The notes under the pieces were generated by a model that saw only the letters and a program-made list of their open reading frames with translations, did not search any database and had not been told where the DNA came from. DNA of 64,000 bases from Nonomuraea wenchangensis (GTDB lineage Bacteria; Actinomycetota; Actinomycetes; Streptosporangiales; Streptosporangiaceae), in NCBI RefSeq assembly GCF_900111685.1, contig NZ_FOHX01000014.1, positions 186,001-250,000 of the forward strand, given 5' to 3'. Shown piece by piece: positions 8,330-16,312 of the stretch; positions within the stretch are counted from its first letter, which is position 1; each line of letters opens with the position of its first letter. The position numbers and the translations under genes are program-made.

Positions 8330-9822
8330 GGGCGGCCCCTTCCTGTCGCGGCGGCCATGACGCTCTCCTCGGACGCCTCCGCCCGGTCCAGCTCGGCGAC
8401 CAGCCGCCCCTCGTGCATGACGAGCACCCGGTCGGCCATGCCGAGCACCTCGGGCAGCTCCGAGGAGATCATCAGCACCGCAACCCCGCTCGCGGCCAGC
8501 TCCGACAGCAGCCGGTGCACCTCGGCCTTGGTGCCGACGTCGATGCCGCGCGTGGGCTCGTCCACGATGAGCACCGACGGCCGGCGGGCCAGCCACTTGG
8601 CCAGCACCACCTTCTGCTGGTTGCCGCCGGACAGCACGTTCACCGGGTCGCCCAGCCGGGCGAACTTCAGCCGCAGCCGTACCGCCCAGTCCCTGGCCCG
8701 TTCCCGTTCGGCGAGGCGCGAGATCAGCGGCCCCCTGCGGAGCGCGGTCAGCCCGGCCAGGCCGATGTTGCGCTCGATGGACAGGTCCATGACCAGGCCC
8801 TGCTGGCGGCGGTCCTCCGGCACCAGCGCCAGCCCGGCCGCCATGGCCGCCGTCGGACGGGCCGGGCGCAGCCGCCTGCCGTCCACCTCGACGGCGCCGG
8901 CGTCCCAGCGGTCGATGCCGAACACGGCGCGGGCGACCTCGCTGCGCCCGGCCCCGACCAGCCCGGCGAGCGCGACGATCTCGCCCCGCCGCACCTCGAA
9001 GGACACGTCGGTGAAGACGCCTTCGCGGGTGAGCCGGCGCACGCTGAGCGCGACCTCGCCGGCCGTGGTGTCCTGCTTGGGGAACAGAGCTTCCAGCTCG
9101 CGGCCGACCATGCGGCGTACGAGGGCGTCGGGGGTGAGGTCGCCGATCGGGTCGGTCGCGACGAGCGCGCCGTCCCTGAGGGTGGTCACCCGCTGGCACA
9201 GCTCGAAGATCTCCTCCAGCCGGTGCGAGATGAACAGCAGCGCGACGCCCTGCTCGCGCAGCGTCCCCGCCACGCCGAACAGCCGGGCGACCTCCTGGCC
9301 GGACAGCGCGGCGGTCGGCTCGTCCATGACCAGCACCCTGGCCTGCCTGGACAGGGCCTTGGCGATCTCGACGAGCTGCTGGTCGGCGATGGACAGGCCG
9401 CGGGCCGGCCGGTCGGGGTCGAGGTGCACGCCGAGGCGGCCGAACAGCTCGGCGGTGGCGGCGCGCATGGCCCGCCGGTCGAGCCCGAGGCGGGCGCGCG
9501 GCTGGCGGCCCATGAAGATGTTCTCCATGACCGACAGGTCGGGGAAGAGCGTCGGCTCCTGGTAGATGACCGCGACGCCGGCCCGCTGCGCGTCGGCGGG
9601 GCCGGCGAACTCCACCGGTTGCCCGTCGAGCAGGATGCGCCCCGAGTCGGGGCGGTGCACGCCGGACAGGATCTTCACCAGCGTGGACTTGCCCGCGCCG
9701 TTCTCGCCGGCGAGGGCGTGGGCCTCGCCGGCGCGCAGTTCCAGCGACACCTCGCGTACGGCGCGGACCGCGCCGAACGCCTTGCTCACCTGTAAGAGGG
9801 ACAGGACGGGTGTGTCTTCCAT
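8326..9822 (-). CDS. Sugar ABC transporter ATP-binding protein, double-domain (RhaT/RbsA-like)
   Basis: The 498-residue protein has two fused ABC domains. The N-terminal half has Walker A GENGAGKST, signature LSIADQQLVEIAKAL and Walker B VLVMDEPTAALSG. The C-terminal half has the degenerate Walker A GLVGAGRSE usual for this family, signature LSGGNQQKVVLAKWLA and Walker B VLIVDEPTRGID. It is the first gene of the importer unit, followed by the two permeases and the binding protein. Confidence 0.94.
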   Translation of the reverse strand: MEDTPVLSLLQVSKAFGAVRAVREVSLELRAGEAHALAGENGAGKSTLVKILSGVHRPDSGRILLDGQPVEFAGPADAQRAGVAVIYQEPTLFPDLSVMENIFMGRQPRARLGLDRRAMRAATAELFGRLGVHLDPDRPARGLSIADQQLVEIAKALSRQARVLVMDEPTAALSGQEVARLFGVAGTLREQGVALLFISHRLEEIFELCQRVTTLRDGALVATDPIGDLTPDALVRRMVGRELEALFPKQDTTAGEVALSVRRLTREGVFTDVSFEVRRGEIVALAGLVGAGRSEVARAVFGIDRWDAGAVEVDGRRLRPARPTAAMAAGLALVPEDRRQQGLVMDLSIERNIGLAGLTALRRGPLISRLAERERARDWAVRLRLKFARLGDPVNVLSGGNQQKVVLAKWLARRPSVLIVDEPTRGIDVGTKAEVHRLLSELAASGVAVLMISSELPEVLGMADRVLVMHEGRLVAELDRAEASEESVMAAATGRGRP

Positions 9823-9836
9823 GCCGCCATCCCGGC

Positions 9837-9892
9837 GAAAAATCGTTTTAAGCGGTGCCAGGACGGTATTTCAGCGGATGGCGGCGCGTCAA
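9837..9892 (-). promoter_or_regulatory. Promoter and possible operator of the sugar importer operon
   Basis: On the minus strand TTGACG (9887-9892) and TACCGT (9863-9868) are separated by 18 bp and form a sigma70-type promoter about 40 bp before the ATPase start. Downstream of the -10, an AT-rich imperfect inverted repeat (AAAA-TCG-TTTT around 9838-9849) stands out in GC-rich DNA. It looks like a LacI-family operator, but no regulator gene is present in the window. Confidence 0.45.
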
Positions 9893-9913
9893 TAGTGGAT
9901 CAACGAGAGCAGA

Positions 9914-11875
9914 TCAGGGCTGGAAGTGCCGCAGCACCTCCGGGTTCGCCATCGCGTCCAGGTTGGCCGCCCGCTCCACCGGGGTGCCCAGCAGGATCTT
10001 GCGCACCGGCACCTCCAGCTTCTTGCCCGACAGCGTGCGCGGGATGCCGGGGACGACCCGGATCTCGTTCGGCACGTGGCGCGGCGACAGCTCCTGACGC
10101 AGCGCGCCGCAGAGCGCCCGCTCCAGCTCCGGGGTCAGCTCGGCGTTCTCGGCGAGCGTCACGTACAGCAGCAGCCGGCCCTCCTGGCCGAGCTGTCCCG
10201 TGTCGATCACCAGGCTGTCGGCGACCTCCTCGAACCGCTCGACCACCCGGTAGAACTCGCTGGTCCCCATCCGTACGCCGCCGCGGTTGAGCGTGGAGTC
10301 GGAGCGGCCGTAGATGACGCAGCTCCCGTCCTCGTTGACCTTGATCCAGTCGCCGTGCCGCCACACGCCGGGGTAGACGTCGAAGTAGCTCTCGGTGTAG
10401 CGCTCGCCGGCGGGGTCGTTCCAGAACATCACCGGCATCGACGGCATGGGCTGCGTGATCACCAGCTCGCCCACCTCGCCCACCACCGGCTTGCCCGCCG
10501 GGTCGTACGCCTCCACCTTCGCCCCCAGCGACCGGCACGGGATGATGCCCGCCCGGATCGGGTGCAGCAGGGTCGCCCCGACGAAGCCGGTGCACACGTC
10601 CGTGCCGCCGGAGAACGACCCGACCGGCACCCCCGGCAGCGCGCCGGCCACCCACGCGAACCCCTCGGGCGGCAGCGGCGAGCCCGTGGAGCCCACCCCG
10701 CGCAGCCGCTCCAGCCCCTCGGGCTCGATCCCGGCCTTGAGCGAGGCCATGATGTACGGCGCCCCGGTGCCGAAGTAGGTCACCCCCTCGGAGGCGGCGA
10801 TCCGCCACAGCGCGGCGGGGGAGGGATGGGTGGCCGCGCCGTCGTACAGGACGGCCGTGGCCCCCACCAGCAGGGCGCCGACGAGGTAGTTCCACATCAT
10901 CCAGCCCGTGGTGGTGTACCAGAAGAACACCTCGCCCTCGCCCAGGTCCTGGTGGAAGGAGAGCGACTTCAGGTGCTCCAGGACGATGCCGCCGTGGCCG
11001 TGCACGATCGGCTTGGGCAGCCCGGTCGTGCCGCTGGAGTAGAGGATCCACAGGGGATGGTCGAACGGCACCCGCTCGAACTCCAGCGGCGCGCTCTCCG
11101 CCCGCAGCCCCTCCCAGCCGATCACCTCGCCGTGCGGCAGCTCAAGGGTGTGCGGGGGCGTGGGCTCGGCCCGCTGCGGCGCCCGGCCGTCGCCGGCGGC
11201 GGCCAGGTAGGGGATCCAGACGGTGGCCCGCAGCGAGGGCAGCGCGGCGGCGATCTCGTTGACCGCGGCCGAGCGGTCGAAGCTCTTGCCGTTGTAGTGG
11301 TAGCCGTCGACCGCGATGAGCACCTTGGGCTCGATCTGCTTGAACCGGTCGACCACGCTCGGCACCCCGAAGTCGGGGGAGCCGGCCGACCAGATCGCCC
11401 CGAGCGAGGCGGTGGCGAGGAAGGCGATGAGGGCCTGCGGGATGTTCGGCAGGTAGCCGGCCACCCGGTCGCCCCGCCGCACGCCCAGCCGGACCAGCCC
11501 GGCCCGCACCCGCGCCACCTCCTCGCGCAGCTCGGCGAAGGTCAGCTCCTGGCGGGCGCCGTCCTCGGAGACGAAGATGACGGCGGTGCCGTCGTCGCGG
11601 CGCAGCGCGTTCTCGGCGTAGTTGAGCGTGGCGCCCTCGAACCAGCGGGCGGCGGGCATCGCGCCGGACAGCACCGGCCCGTCGCCGCGCTCGCCGACCA
11701 CCTCGAAGTAGTCCCAGATCGAGGTCCAGAACGCGGCCGGGTCCTCGACCGACCAGCGCCACACGCTCTCGTAGTCCTCGCCCGTCCTGCCCAGCCACTC
11801 CAGGTAGCGGGTCAGCCTCGCCCGCGCGACCACCTCTTCGCCCGGCTCCCAGAGAAGCTCGCCCTCAACAACCAT
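9914..11875 (-). CDS. Acetoacetyl-CoA synthetase
   Basis: The 653-residue ANL-superfamily ligase activates acetoacetate with ATP and CoA. It has the family's N-terminal cap (LLWEPGEEVVARARLTRYLE, AMPAARWFEGATLNYAEN), the AMP-binding loop LYSSGTTGLPKPIVHG, and the C-terminal swing domain ending in PRTLSGKKLEVPVRKIL with the catalytic Lys. Length and N-terminal motifs fit acetoacetate-CoA ligase rather than acetyl-CoA synthetase. ATG 11875 was chosen; ATG 11884, three codons upstream, is equally possible because neither has a clean ribosome site. It could salvage acetoacetate from leucine or aromatic breakdown. Confidence 0.9.
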   Translation of the reverse strand: MVVEGELLWEPGEEVVARARLTRYLEWLGRTGEDYESVWRWSVEDPAAFWTSIWDYFEVVGERGDGPVLSGAMPAARWFEGATLNYAENALRRDDGTAVIFVSEDGARQELTFAELREEVARVRAGLVRLGVRRGDRVAGYLPNIPQALIAFLATASLGAIWSAGSPDFGVPSVVDRFKQIEPKVLIAVDGYHYNGKSFDRSAAVNEIAAALPSLRATVWIPYLAAAGDGRAPQRAEPTPPHTLELPHGEVIGWEGLRAESAPLEFERVPFDHPLWILYSSGTTGLPKPIVHGHGGIVLEHLKSLSFHQDLGEGEVFFWYTTTGWMMWNYLVGALLVGATAVLYDGAATHPSPAALWRIAASEGVTYFGTGAPYIMASLKAGIEPEGLERLRGVGSTGSPLPPEGFAWVAGALPGVPVGSFSGGTDVCTGFVGATLLHPIRAGIIPCRSLGAKVEAYDPAGKPVVGEVGELVITQPMPSMPVMFWNDPAGERYTESYFDVYPGVWRHGDWIKVNEDGSCVIYGRSDSTLNRGGVRMGTSEFYRVVERFEEVADSLVIDTGQLGQEGRLLLYVTLAENAELTPELERALCGALRQELSPRHVPNEIRVVPGIPRTLSGKKLEVPVRKILLGTPVERAANLDAMANPEVLRHFQP

Positions 11876-11934
11876 GTGCCCCATCCTGTCGCCCGTTCCA
11901 TGGAGAGTCCTACCTCTACCCCCCACATAACTAG

Positions 11935-12792
11935 CTACCGCCTTAGGTGGTCCACCGCCATACGGGCGGCGGTGCCGATCACCGCGTCCGCACGTGGCTG
12001 GTTGAGCGCGGTGGAGAAGGAGCGGGTGAAGACCGCGACCGCGTACCGGCCGCCGTCGGGGTACTCGACCACGCCGGACTCGGTGCGCAGCGTGGGCAGC
12101 GTGCCGGTCTTGCCGCTGACGGCCACGTCGTCGTACGGGAAGCCGGAGGCCAGCCGGTGCGGCCACACCTGCGCGTTGAGCACGCCGCGCATCCACGCGC
12201 AGGACGCCGCCGAGGCGATCTCGTCGCGCCAGATCAGCCCGAACAGCCGGGTCAGCTCCCGCGGGCTGCCCGCATTGCCCCATGAGGGGTCGAACGCCCG
12301 CATCCGGGACACCTCGTCCGGATCCATGTACGGCCACCCGTGCCCGGTGTCGGCCGCCATGCTCCGGTCGATCTCCCTGCTGCTCCGCCGCACCCGCGTC
12401 ACGCTCAGCCCGTACGCCTCCAGCGTGGCGTTGACCGCCTCCCGGCCGACCCGCCGCAGCAGCTCGTCGGCCGAGGCGTTGTCGCTCACCGCGATCATCA
12501 GGTAGGCCAGGTCACGCAGCGACATCGTCACGTCGTCGAGCATCGCCGAGACCCCGGTCGGCCCCGACGACCGGTCGCCGGCCGGCACCGTCACCCGCTC
12601 GGCCGGATCGAGCAGCCCGGCGTCGGCCTGCCGGCAGAGCTCCACCAGCAGCGGCACCTTGAACATCGACGCCACCGGCAGCGGCTCGTCGGCCCCGTGC
12701 CCGATCTCCCGCCCGGTGTCGACGTCGGCGGCGTGCAGCCAGCCGGTGACCCCCGCCACCCGGAACAGCGCCTCGAAGTCGGGCCCGCTCAT
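11935..12792 (-). CDS. Class A beta-lactamase-like serine hydrolase
   Basis: The 285-residue protein has the three penicillin-recognising motifs: SMFK (nucleophile Ser and Lys), SDN in MIAVSDNASADELL, and KTGT in AVSGKTGTLPT. No signal peptide or Tat motif is visible: the N-terminus is MSGPDFEALFRVAG. It may therefore be cytoplasmic or a non-resistance relative (beta-lactamase2 family), and a classical class A omega-loop Glu is not obvious. Its ATG overlaps the stop of the LysR gene, so the two are translated together. Confidence 0.85.
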   Translation of the reverse strand: MSGPDFEALFRVAGVTGWLHAADVDTGREIGHGADEPLPVASMFKVPLLVELCRQADAGLLDPAERVTVPAGDRSSGPTGVSAMLDDVTMSLRDLAYLMIAVSDNASADELLRRVGREAVNATLEAYGLSVTRVRRSSREIDRSMAADTGHGWPYMDPDEVSRMRAFDPSWGNAGSPRELTRLFGLIWRDEIASAASCAWMRGVLNAQVWPHRLASGFPYDDVAVSGKTGTLPTLRTESGVVEYPDGGRYAVAVFTRSFSTALNQPRADAVIGTAARMAVDHLRR

Positions 12793-13706
12793 GCGAGCAT
12801 CCCCGGCCTGCGGCTGACCCGCCGCGTTGGCACCGCGCCCTCGTCGGTCATTCCGGCGCACTCCTTCAACGTCCGTACGGCGACGGCCGAGAAATCGCCG
12901 GCCGCGGCCGTCTCGCCGCGCCAGGCCGTGGAGACCCGGGACGCGATCGGCGAGCCTAGCAGCGGCCGCCACGCCAGCCCCGGCGCCTCCACCTCCGGCC
13001 CGAACGCGACCGCCGCGCCCGCCAGCACCAGCCCGAGTCCTGCGCCCTGGTGCACCTGCGGCGGCACGTACCCGTGGCGGCGGCAGGCCGCCAGCACCTC
13101 GGCGTGCAGGCCGGGCTCGCCCTCCTTCGGCGGCATCAGCAGCTCCCGCCCGGCGAGGTCGGCCAGGTGCACCTCGCCGACCCCGGTCAGCGGATCGCCG
13201 TCGGGCAGCAGCACGCCCTGGACCTGCACCAGGATCTCGCCGAAGCGCAGGCCGGGCGCGGAGACCGGGTGCCGGACCAGGCCGACGTCAATCGTGCCCT
13301 CGGCGAGCGCCGTCACCTGGTCGGCGGTCCAGATCTCGGCGGGCGCGAGCCGCACTTCCGGATGGGTCTCGCGGAAGCGGGCGACCAGGGCCGCGATCAC
13401 CGTGGCGGCCAGGTCGGGCGGGACGCCCACCCTGAGCACCGCCCCCCGGCCCTGCCGGGCCAGCTCGTGCAGCCGGTCGGCGCGGGCCACGATCTCGCGG
13501 GCCTCGCCGAGCAGCAGCCGGCCCGTCTCGGTGAGGCGTACCTGGCGGGCCGAGCGGTCGAACAGGCGGGCGCCGAGCTCCTCCTCCAGGCGTTTGATGC
13601 GCTGGCTGAGCGGCGGCTGGGCCATGCCGAGCCGGATCGCGGCGTTACCGAAGTGGAGTTCCTCGGCGACCGCGATGAAGTAGCGAAGATGCCGGACGAG
13701 GTCCAC
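12789..13706 (-). CDS. LysR-family transcriptional regulator
   Basis: The 305-residue regulator has the N-terminal winged helix (RHLRYFIAVAEELHFGNAA, PPLSQRIKRLEEELGARLF) and a LysR substrate-binding domain. The 'HFGNAA..L..AQPPLSQRI' form is common in regulators of aromatic or amino-acid catabolism. It overlaps the downstream beta-lactamase-like gene by 4 bp in the same direction, unlike the usual divergent AmpR-AmpC arrangement, so it probably controls that gene as part of its own operon. Confidence 0.92.
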   Translation of the reverse strand: MDLVRHLRYFIAVAEELHFGNAAIRLGMAQPPLSQRIKRLEEELGARLFDRSARQVRLTETGRLLLGEAREIVARADRLHELARQGRGAVLRVGVPPDLAATVIAALVARFRETHPEVRLAPAEIWTADQVTALAEGTIDVGLVRHPVSAPGLRFGEILVQVQGVLLPDGDPLTGVGEVHLADLAGRELLMPPKEGEPGLHAEVLAACRRHGYVPPQVHQGAGLGLVLAGAAVAFGPEVEAPGLAWRPLLGSPIASRVSTAWRGETAAAGDFSAVAVRTLKECAGMTDEGAVPTRRVSRRPGMLA

Positions 13707-13788
13707 GAACAGGCACTATATCCAGATTCGTCATCTCCGCCGTCCCATATCAAAAGGGACTCCGCCCCGACGGTGGTGGGCGCAACGG

Positions 13789-14790
13789 TCAGGGCGAGTA
13801 GACCCAGATGCCGTTCTCGTCCTGCATATGGGCGCGCCCCTGGGCGCAGAGCACGTCCAGGTGAGCCAGCGTCTCCGTCACCGCCAGCATCTGGTTGAAC
13901 GGGTCGAGTTCGGCCAGCCGCCGTTCCCGTCGGGTCCAGCGCAGCGCGCGGGCGATCTCGTATCCCGTCGCGGCGCCCGCCCGTACGGCCTGCTCGGTCT
14001 GCGCCAGCCGGCGCTCGTGGTGGGCGAGCAGCTCCGTCGCGCGTACGTGCACGCTCCCGCCGGCCGGGCCGTGGGCGGGCAGCAGCAGCCGGTCGGGTTC
14101 ATCGAGCACCAGCGCCAGCGACGACAGGTAGTCCGCGAGGGGAGTCCGCCGGGTGACGGCCTCGAAACCGATGGACGGGGTGATGTGCGGGAGGACGTGG
14201 TCGCCGGTGAACATCAGCCGGGCCTCGTCGTCGACGAAGACGACGTGCCCGAGCGTGTGGCCCGGGGTCGCCCGTACGCGCAGGGTTCTTCCGTCGAGCG
14301 GGACCGTCTGCCCGTCGTCGAGCCAGTGGTCCGGCTCTTCGTAGTCGTGCTTGTCGACGGGCTTCGGCTTGAGCCGGTCCAGGAGCTCGACCACGATGCC
14401 CGCCCCGCCGGCGTACAGGAGGGGCCGCTGCTCCTGGAAGGGGCGGCGAGGTCGGCTCACCGACTCGATGCTCGCTCGTTCGCCCTCGCCCAACGACACC
14501 GACAGCCCCGCGCGCCGTCGCAGGTCGACCGCCATGGTGTAGTGGTCCCGGTGGTGGTGGGTCACCAGGCAGCGGTCGAAGTCCCGCACCGCCAGCCCCA
14601 GGGAGGCCAGCGCGGTGTCCAGGGCGTCGCGGGCGGCGTCGGTCCTCCATCCGCCGTCGATCAGGGTGTTGGTGCGGCGGCCGGTGACGGCGTAGACGTT
14701 CACCGCCCTCAGGCCGTCGTCGGGCAGGGGCAGCGGGATGCGGTGAACCCCGGGTGCCACCTCTTCCTGGCCGGGCGCGGTCCAGTCCAC
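13789..14790 (-). CDS. MBL-fold metallo-hydrolase
   Basis: The 333-residue protein has the metallo-beta-lactamase-fold metal motif THHHRDHY near residue 78 (HxHxDH type), then TPGHTLGHVVF, TGDHVLPH and LLPAHGPAGG supplying the remaining ligands. This is the general hydrolase branch (glyoxalase II or thioesterase-like), not a true beta-lactamase. Its promoter carries the paired CG-N6-CG box shared by the catabolic island, so it probably belongs to that regulon, for example as a CoA-thioester or lactone hydrolase. The substrate is not deducible. Confidence 0.88.
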   Translation of the reverse strand: MDWTAPGQEEVAPGVHRIPLPLPDDGLRAVNVYAVTGRRTNTLIDGGWRTDAARDALDTALASLGLAVRDFDRCLVTHHHRDHYTMAVDLRRRAGLSVSLGEGERASIESVSRPRRPFQEQRPLLYAGGAGIVVELLDRLKPKPVDKHDYEEPDHWLDDGQTVPLDGRTLRVRATPGHTLGHVVFVDDEARLMFTGDHVLPHITPSIGFEAVTRRTPLADYLSSLALVLDEPDRLLLPAHGPAGGSVHVRATELLAHHERRLAQTEQAVRAGAATGYEIARALRWTRRERRLAELDPFNQMLAVTETLAHLDVLCAQGRAHMQDENGIWVYSP

Positions 14791-14841
14791 ATTGCCTCCT
14801 CGACGCCACCGCCAGGATCACCCCTGAGGGCGAATGTTCTT

Positions 14842-14886
14842 TGCGAGATTTCGTATAGTTATACGGAGTATCGTGGCTGTGGTCAA
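14842..14886 (-). promoter_or_regulatory. Promoter and paired operator box of the MBL-fold gene
   Basis: Minus strand: -35 TTGACC (14881-14886), 17-bp spacer, -10 TATAAC (14858-14863). Box 1 CGATACTCCGTA (14862-14873) ends on the TA of the -10. Box 2 CGAAATCTCGCA (14842-14853) lies exactly 20 bp downstream. The architecture is the same as at the divergent Rieske promoter 100 bp away. Confidence 0.7.
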
Positions 14887-14930
14887 CGCTCACGTGGGCA
14901 TCCGTGCGGGCGCGATCAAGTGGGCCACTC

Positions 14931-14975
14931 TTGTCCGGTAGGTCGATATGCCGTAGGTTTTGCCGAAATACCGGA
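14931..14975 (+). promoter_or_regulatory. Promoter and paired operator box of the first Rieske operon
   Basis: Plus strand: -35 TTGTCC (14931-14936), 17-bp spacer, -10 TAGGTT (14954-14959). Box 1 CGATATGCCGTA (14944-14955) runs into the -10, and box 2 CGAAATACCGGA (14964-14975) covers the expected start point. A bound protein would block transcription of the oxygenase/CoA-transferase unit. Confidence 0.7.
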
Positions 14976-15001
14976 AGCGTGGGATGTGCGAAAGGGGCCC
15001 C

Positions 15002-16312
15002 ATGAACCCGATCGAGCAGAAGAAGTTGCTCATGGACGTCTCGCCCGGATCGCCCATGCACGACCTGATGCGCCGGTTCTGGTGGCCCGTATGCCTGACG
15101 CGTGACGTCGCCGAGCCGGACGGCGATCCGACGCGGCTCCGGGTGCTCGGGAACGACTACGTCGTCTTCCGCGACTCCCAGGGCCGTCTCGGGATCCTCG
15201 ACGAGCTCTGCACGCACCGGAGCGCCTCGCTGTGCCTGGGCCGCAACGAGGAGGGCGGCCTGCGGTGCCTGTACCACGGGTGGAAGTTCGCGGTCGACGG
15301 CACCGTCCTCGACACGCCCAATGTCCGGGACGACCGGTTCAAGCAGCGCGTACGCCAGCCCGCCTACGGAGTGCGCGAGGCGGGCGGCATCGTGTGGGGG
15401 TACTTCGGGCCACCGGAGGCCGAGCCCCCGCTGCCGCACCACCCGTTCTTCGACCTCCCCGAGGACAACGTCGTCGTCGAGCTCGTCGTCGCGTCGGCGA
15501 ACTACACCCGCGTGGTCGAGGGCCTGCTCGACTCCTCGCACACCGGTGTCCTGCACCAGGACGCGCTGAAGAAGCTCGACAGCAGCAGCGGTCCCGCGCC
15601 GACGCTCGGCGGCCGGACCCGAGCGTCCACGGGCGCCGTCCTCGCCAAGAACCTCGCGCCCGACATCGAGGTGCAGGAGGCCGACTTCGGCCTGCGTTAC
15701 GCGGCGATCCGCACCGTCAGGAACGAGGACGGCACCGAGTCACGCGCGGCCCGGATCACCAGCTACGCCTTCCCGACGACGATCTTCGTTCCGCCGGACC
15801 ACCTCATGCAGATCACGCTGCCCGTCGACAACGACCGGTCACACTTTTTCATGATCTTCTGGGATCCCACGCGGCAGATCGGCGTCGGAGCGGCCCGCGA
15901 CGAGCTGCGGGCCTACTACGGCATCGACGACATCGGCATGGACACGTGGGGACTCGGCCGCGAGTTCCACGACCTGCCCGGCCGGCCCCGCAAGGAGAAC
16001 AACTGGGGCCAGGACCGGGAGGCGATGCGGAACGGGAGCTTCACGGGGATGCATCGGTTCATCCCCGAAGACTTCGGGGTGGCCGCGTCGATGGGCCCGA
16101 TGGACCGCTTCCCGATCGAGCACCTGGTTCCCGCCGACCTCGCGATCGCGCGATTCCGCCGCCGGCTCATCGACAACGCGCAGCGCGTGGCCAGGGGGGA
16201 GGAGCCGCTCGGCCTGAACTACACGCAGCAGCCCCGAGGGGACTACCTCGTACTCGAGGAAGGCAGGTCGTGGAAGGACCACTTCGCGGAGGCAGACCGG
16301 AGCGGGGTGTGA
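15002..16312 (+). CDS. Rieske [2Fe-2S] aromatic ring-hydroxylating oxygenase, alpha subunit type
   Basis: The 436-residue protein has an N-terminal Rieske domain with CTH...CLYH ligands (C-x-H-x17-C-x2-H, about residues 77-99). The catalytic domain's mononuclear iron motif is LLDSSHTGVLH (D-x2-H-x4-H). It resembles phthalate 4,5-dioxygenase or vanillate/dicamba-demethylase oxygenases and should hydroxylate or O-demethylate an aromatic acid using electrons from a reductase such as the one at 30720. The start is ATG 15002, after GAAAGGGG. It overlaps the CoA transferase by 4 bp. A near-identical but broken paralogue lies at 47598-48756. Confidence 0.92.
   Translation: MNPIEQKKLLMDVSPGSPMHDLMRRFWWPVCLTRDVAEPDGDPTRLRVLGNDYVVFRDSQGRLGILDELCTHRSASLCLGRNEEGGLRCLYHGWKFAVDGTVLDTPNVRDDRFKQRVRQPAYGVREAGGIVWGYFGPPEAEPPLPHHPFFDLPEDNVVVELVVASANYTRVVEGLLDSSHTGVLHQDALKKLDSSSGPAPTLGGRTRASTGAVLAKNLAPDIEVQEADFGLRYAAIRTVRNEDGTESRAARITSYAFPTTIFVPPDHLMQITLPVDNDRSHFFMIFWDPTRQIGVGAARDELRAYYGIDDIGMDTWGLGREFHDLPGRPRKENNWGQDREAMRNGSFTGMHRFIPEDFGVAASMGPMDRFPIEHLVPADLAIARFRRRLIDNAQRVARGEEPLGLNYTQQPRGDYLVLEEGRSWKDHFAEADRSGV

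Noticed and set aside
6746..9565. 939-residue plus-strand open frame opposite the sugar importer genes
   Set aside because: Antisense shadow of three well-supported transporter genes; repetitive His/Asp/Gly/Arg composition typical of GC-rich antisense frames.
9861..9884. TGAAATACCG on the minus strand at the sugar-importer promoter, one base from the regulon box
   Set aside because: The leading CG is lost, the sequence 20 bp on (GCTTAAAACGAT) matches only the second CG, and the gene has an unrelated sugar-transport function. Not counted as a member of the regulon.
14099..15556. Long minus-strand open frame across the MBL gene, its promoter and the Rieske gene
   Set aside because: Composition is that of a GC-rich shadow frame; it covers two well-supported genes and two promoters on their own frames.
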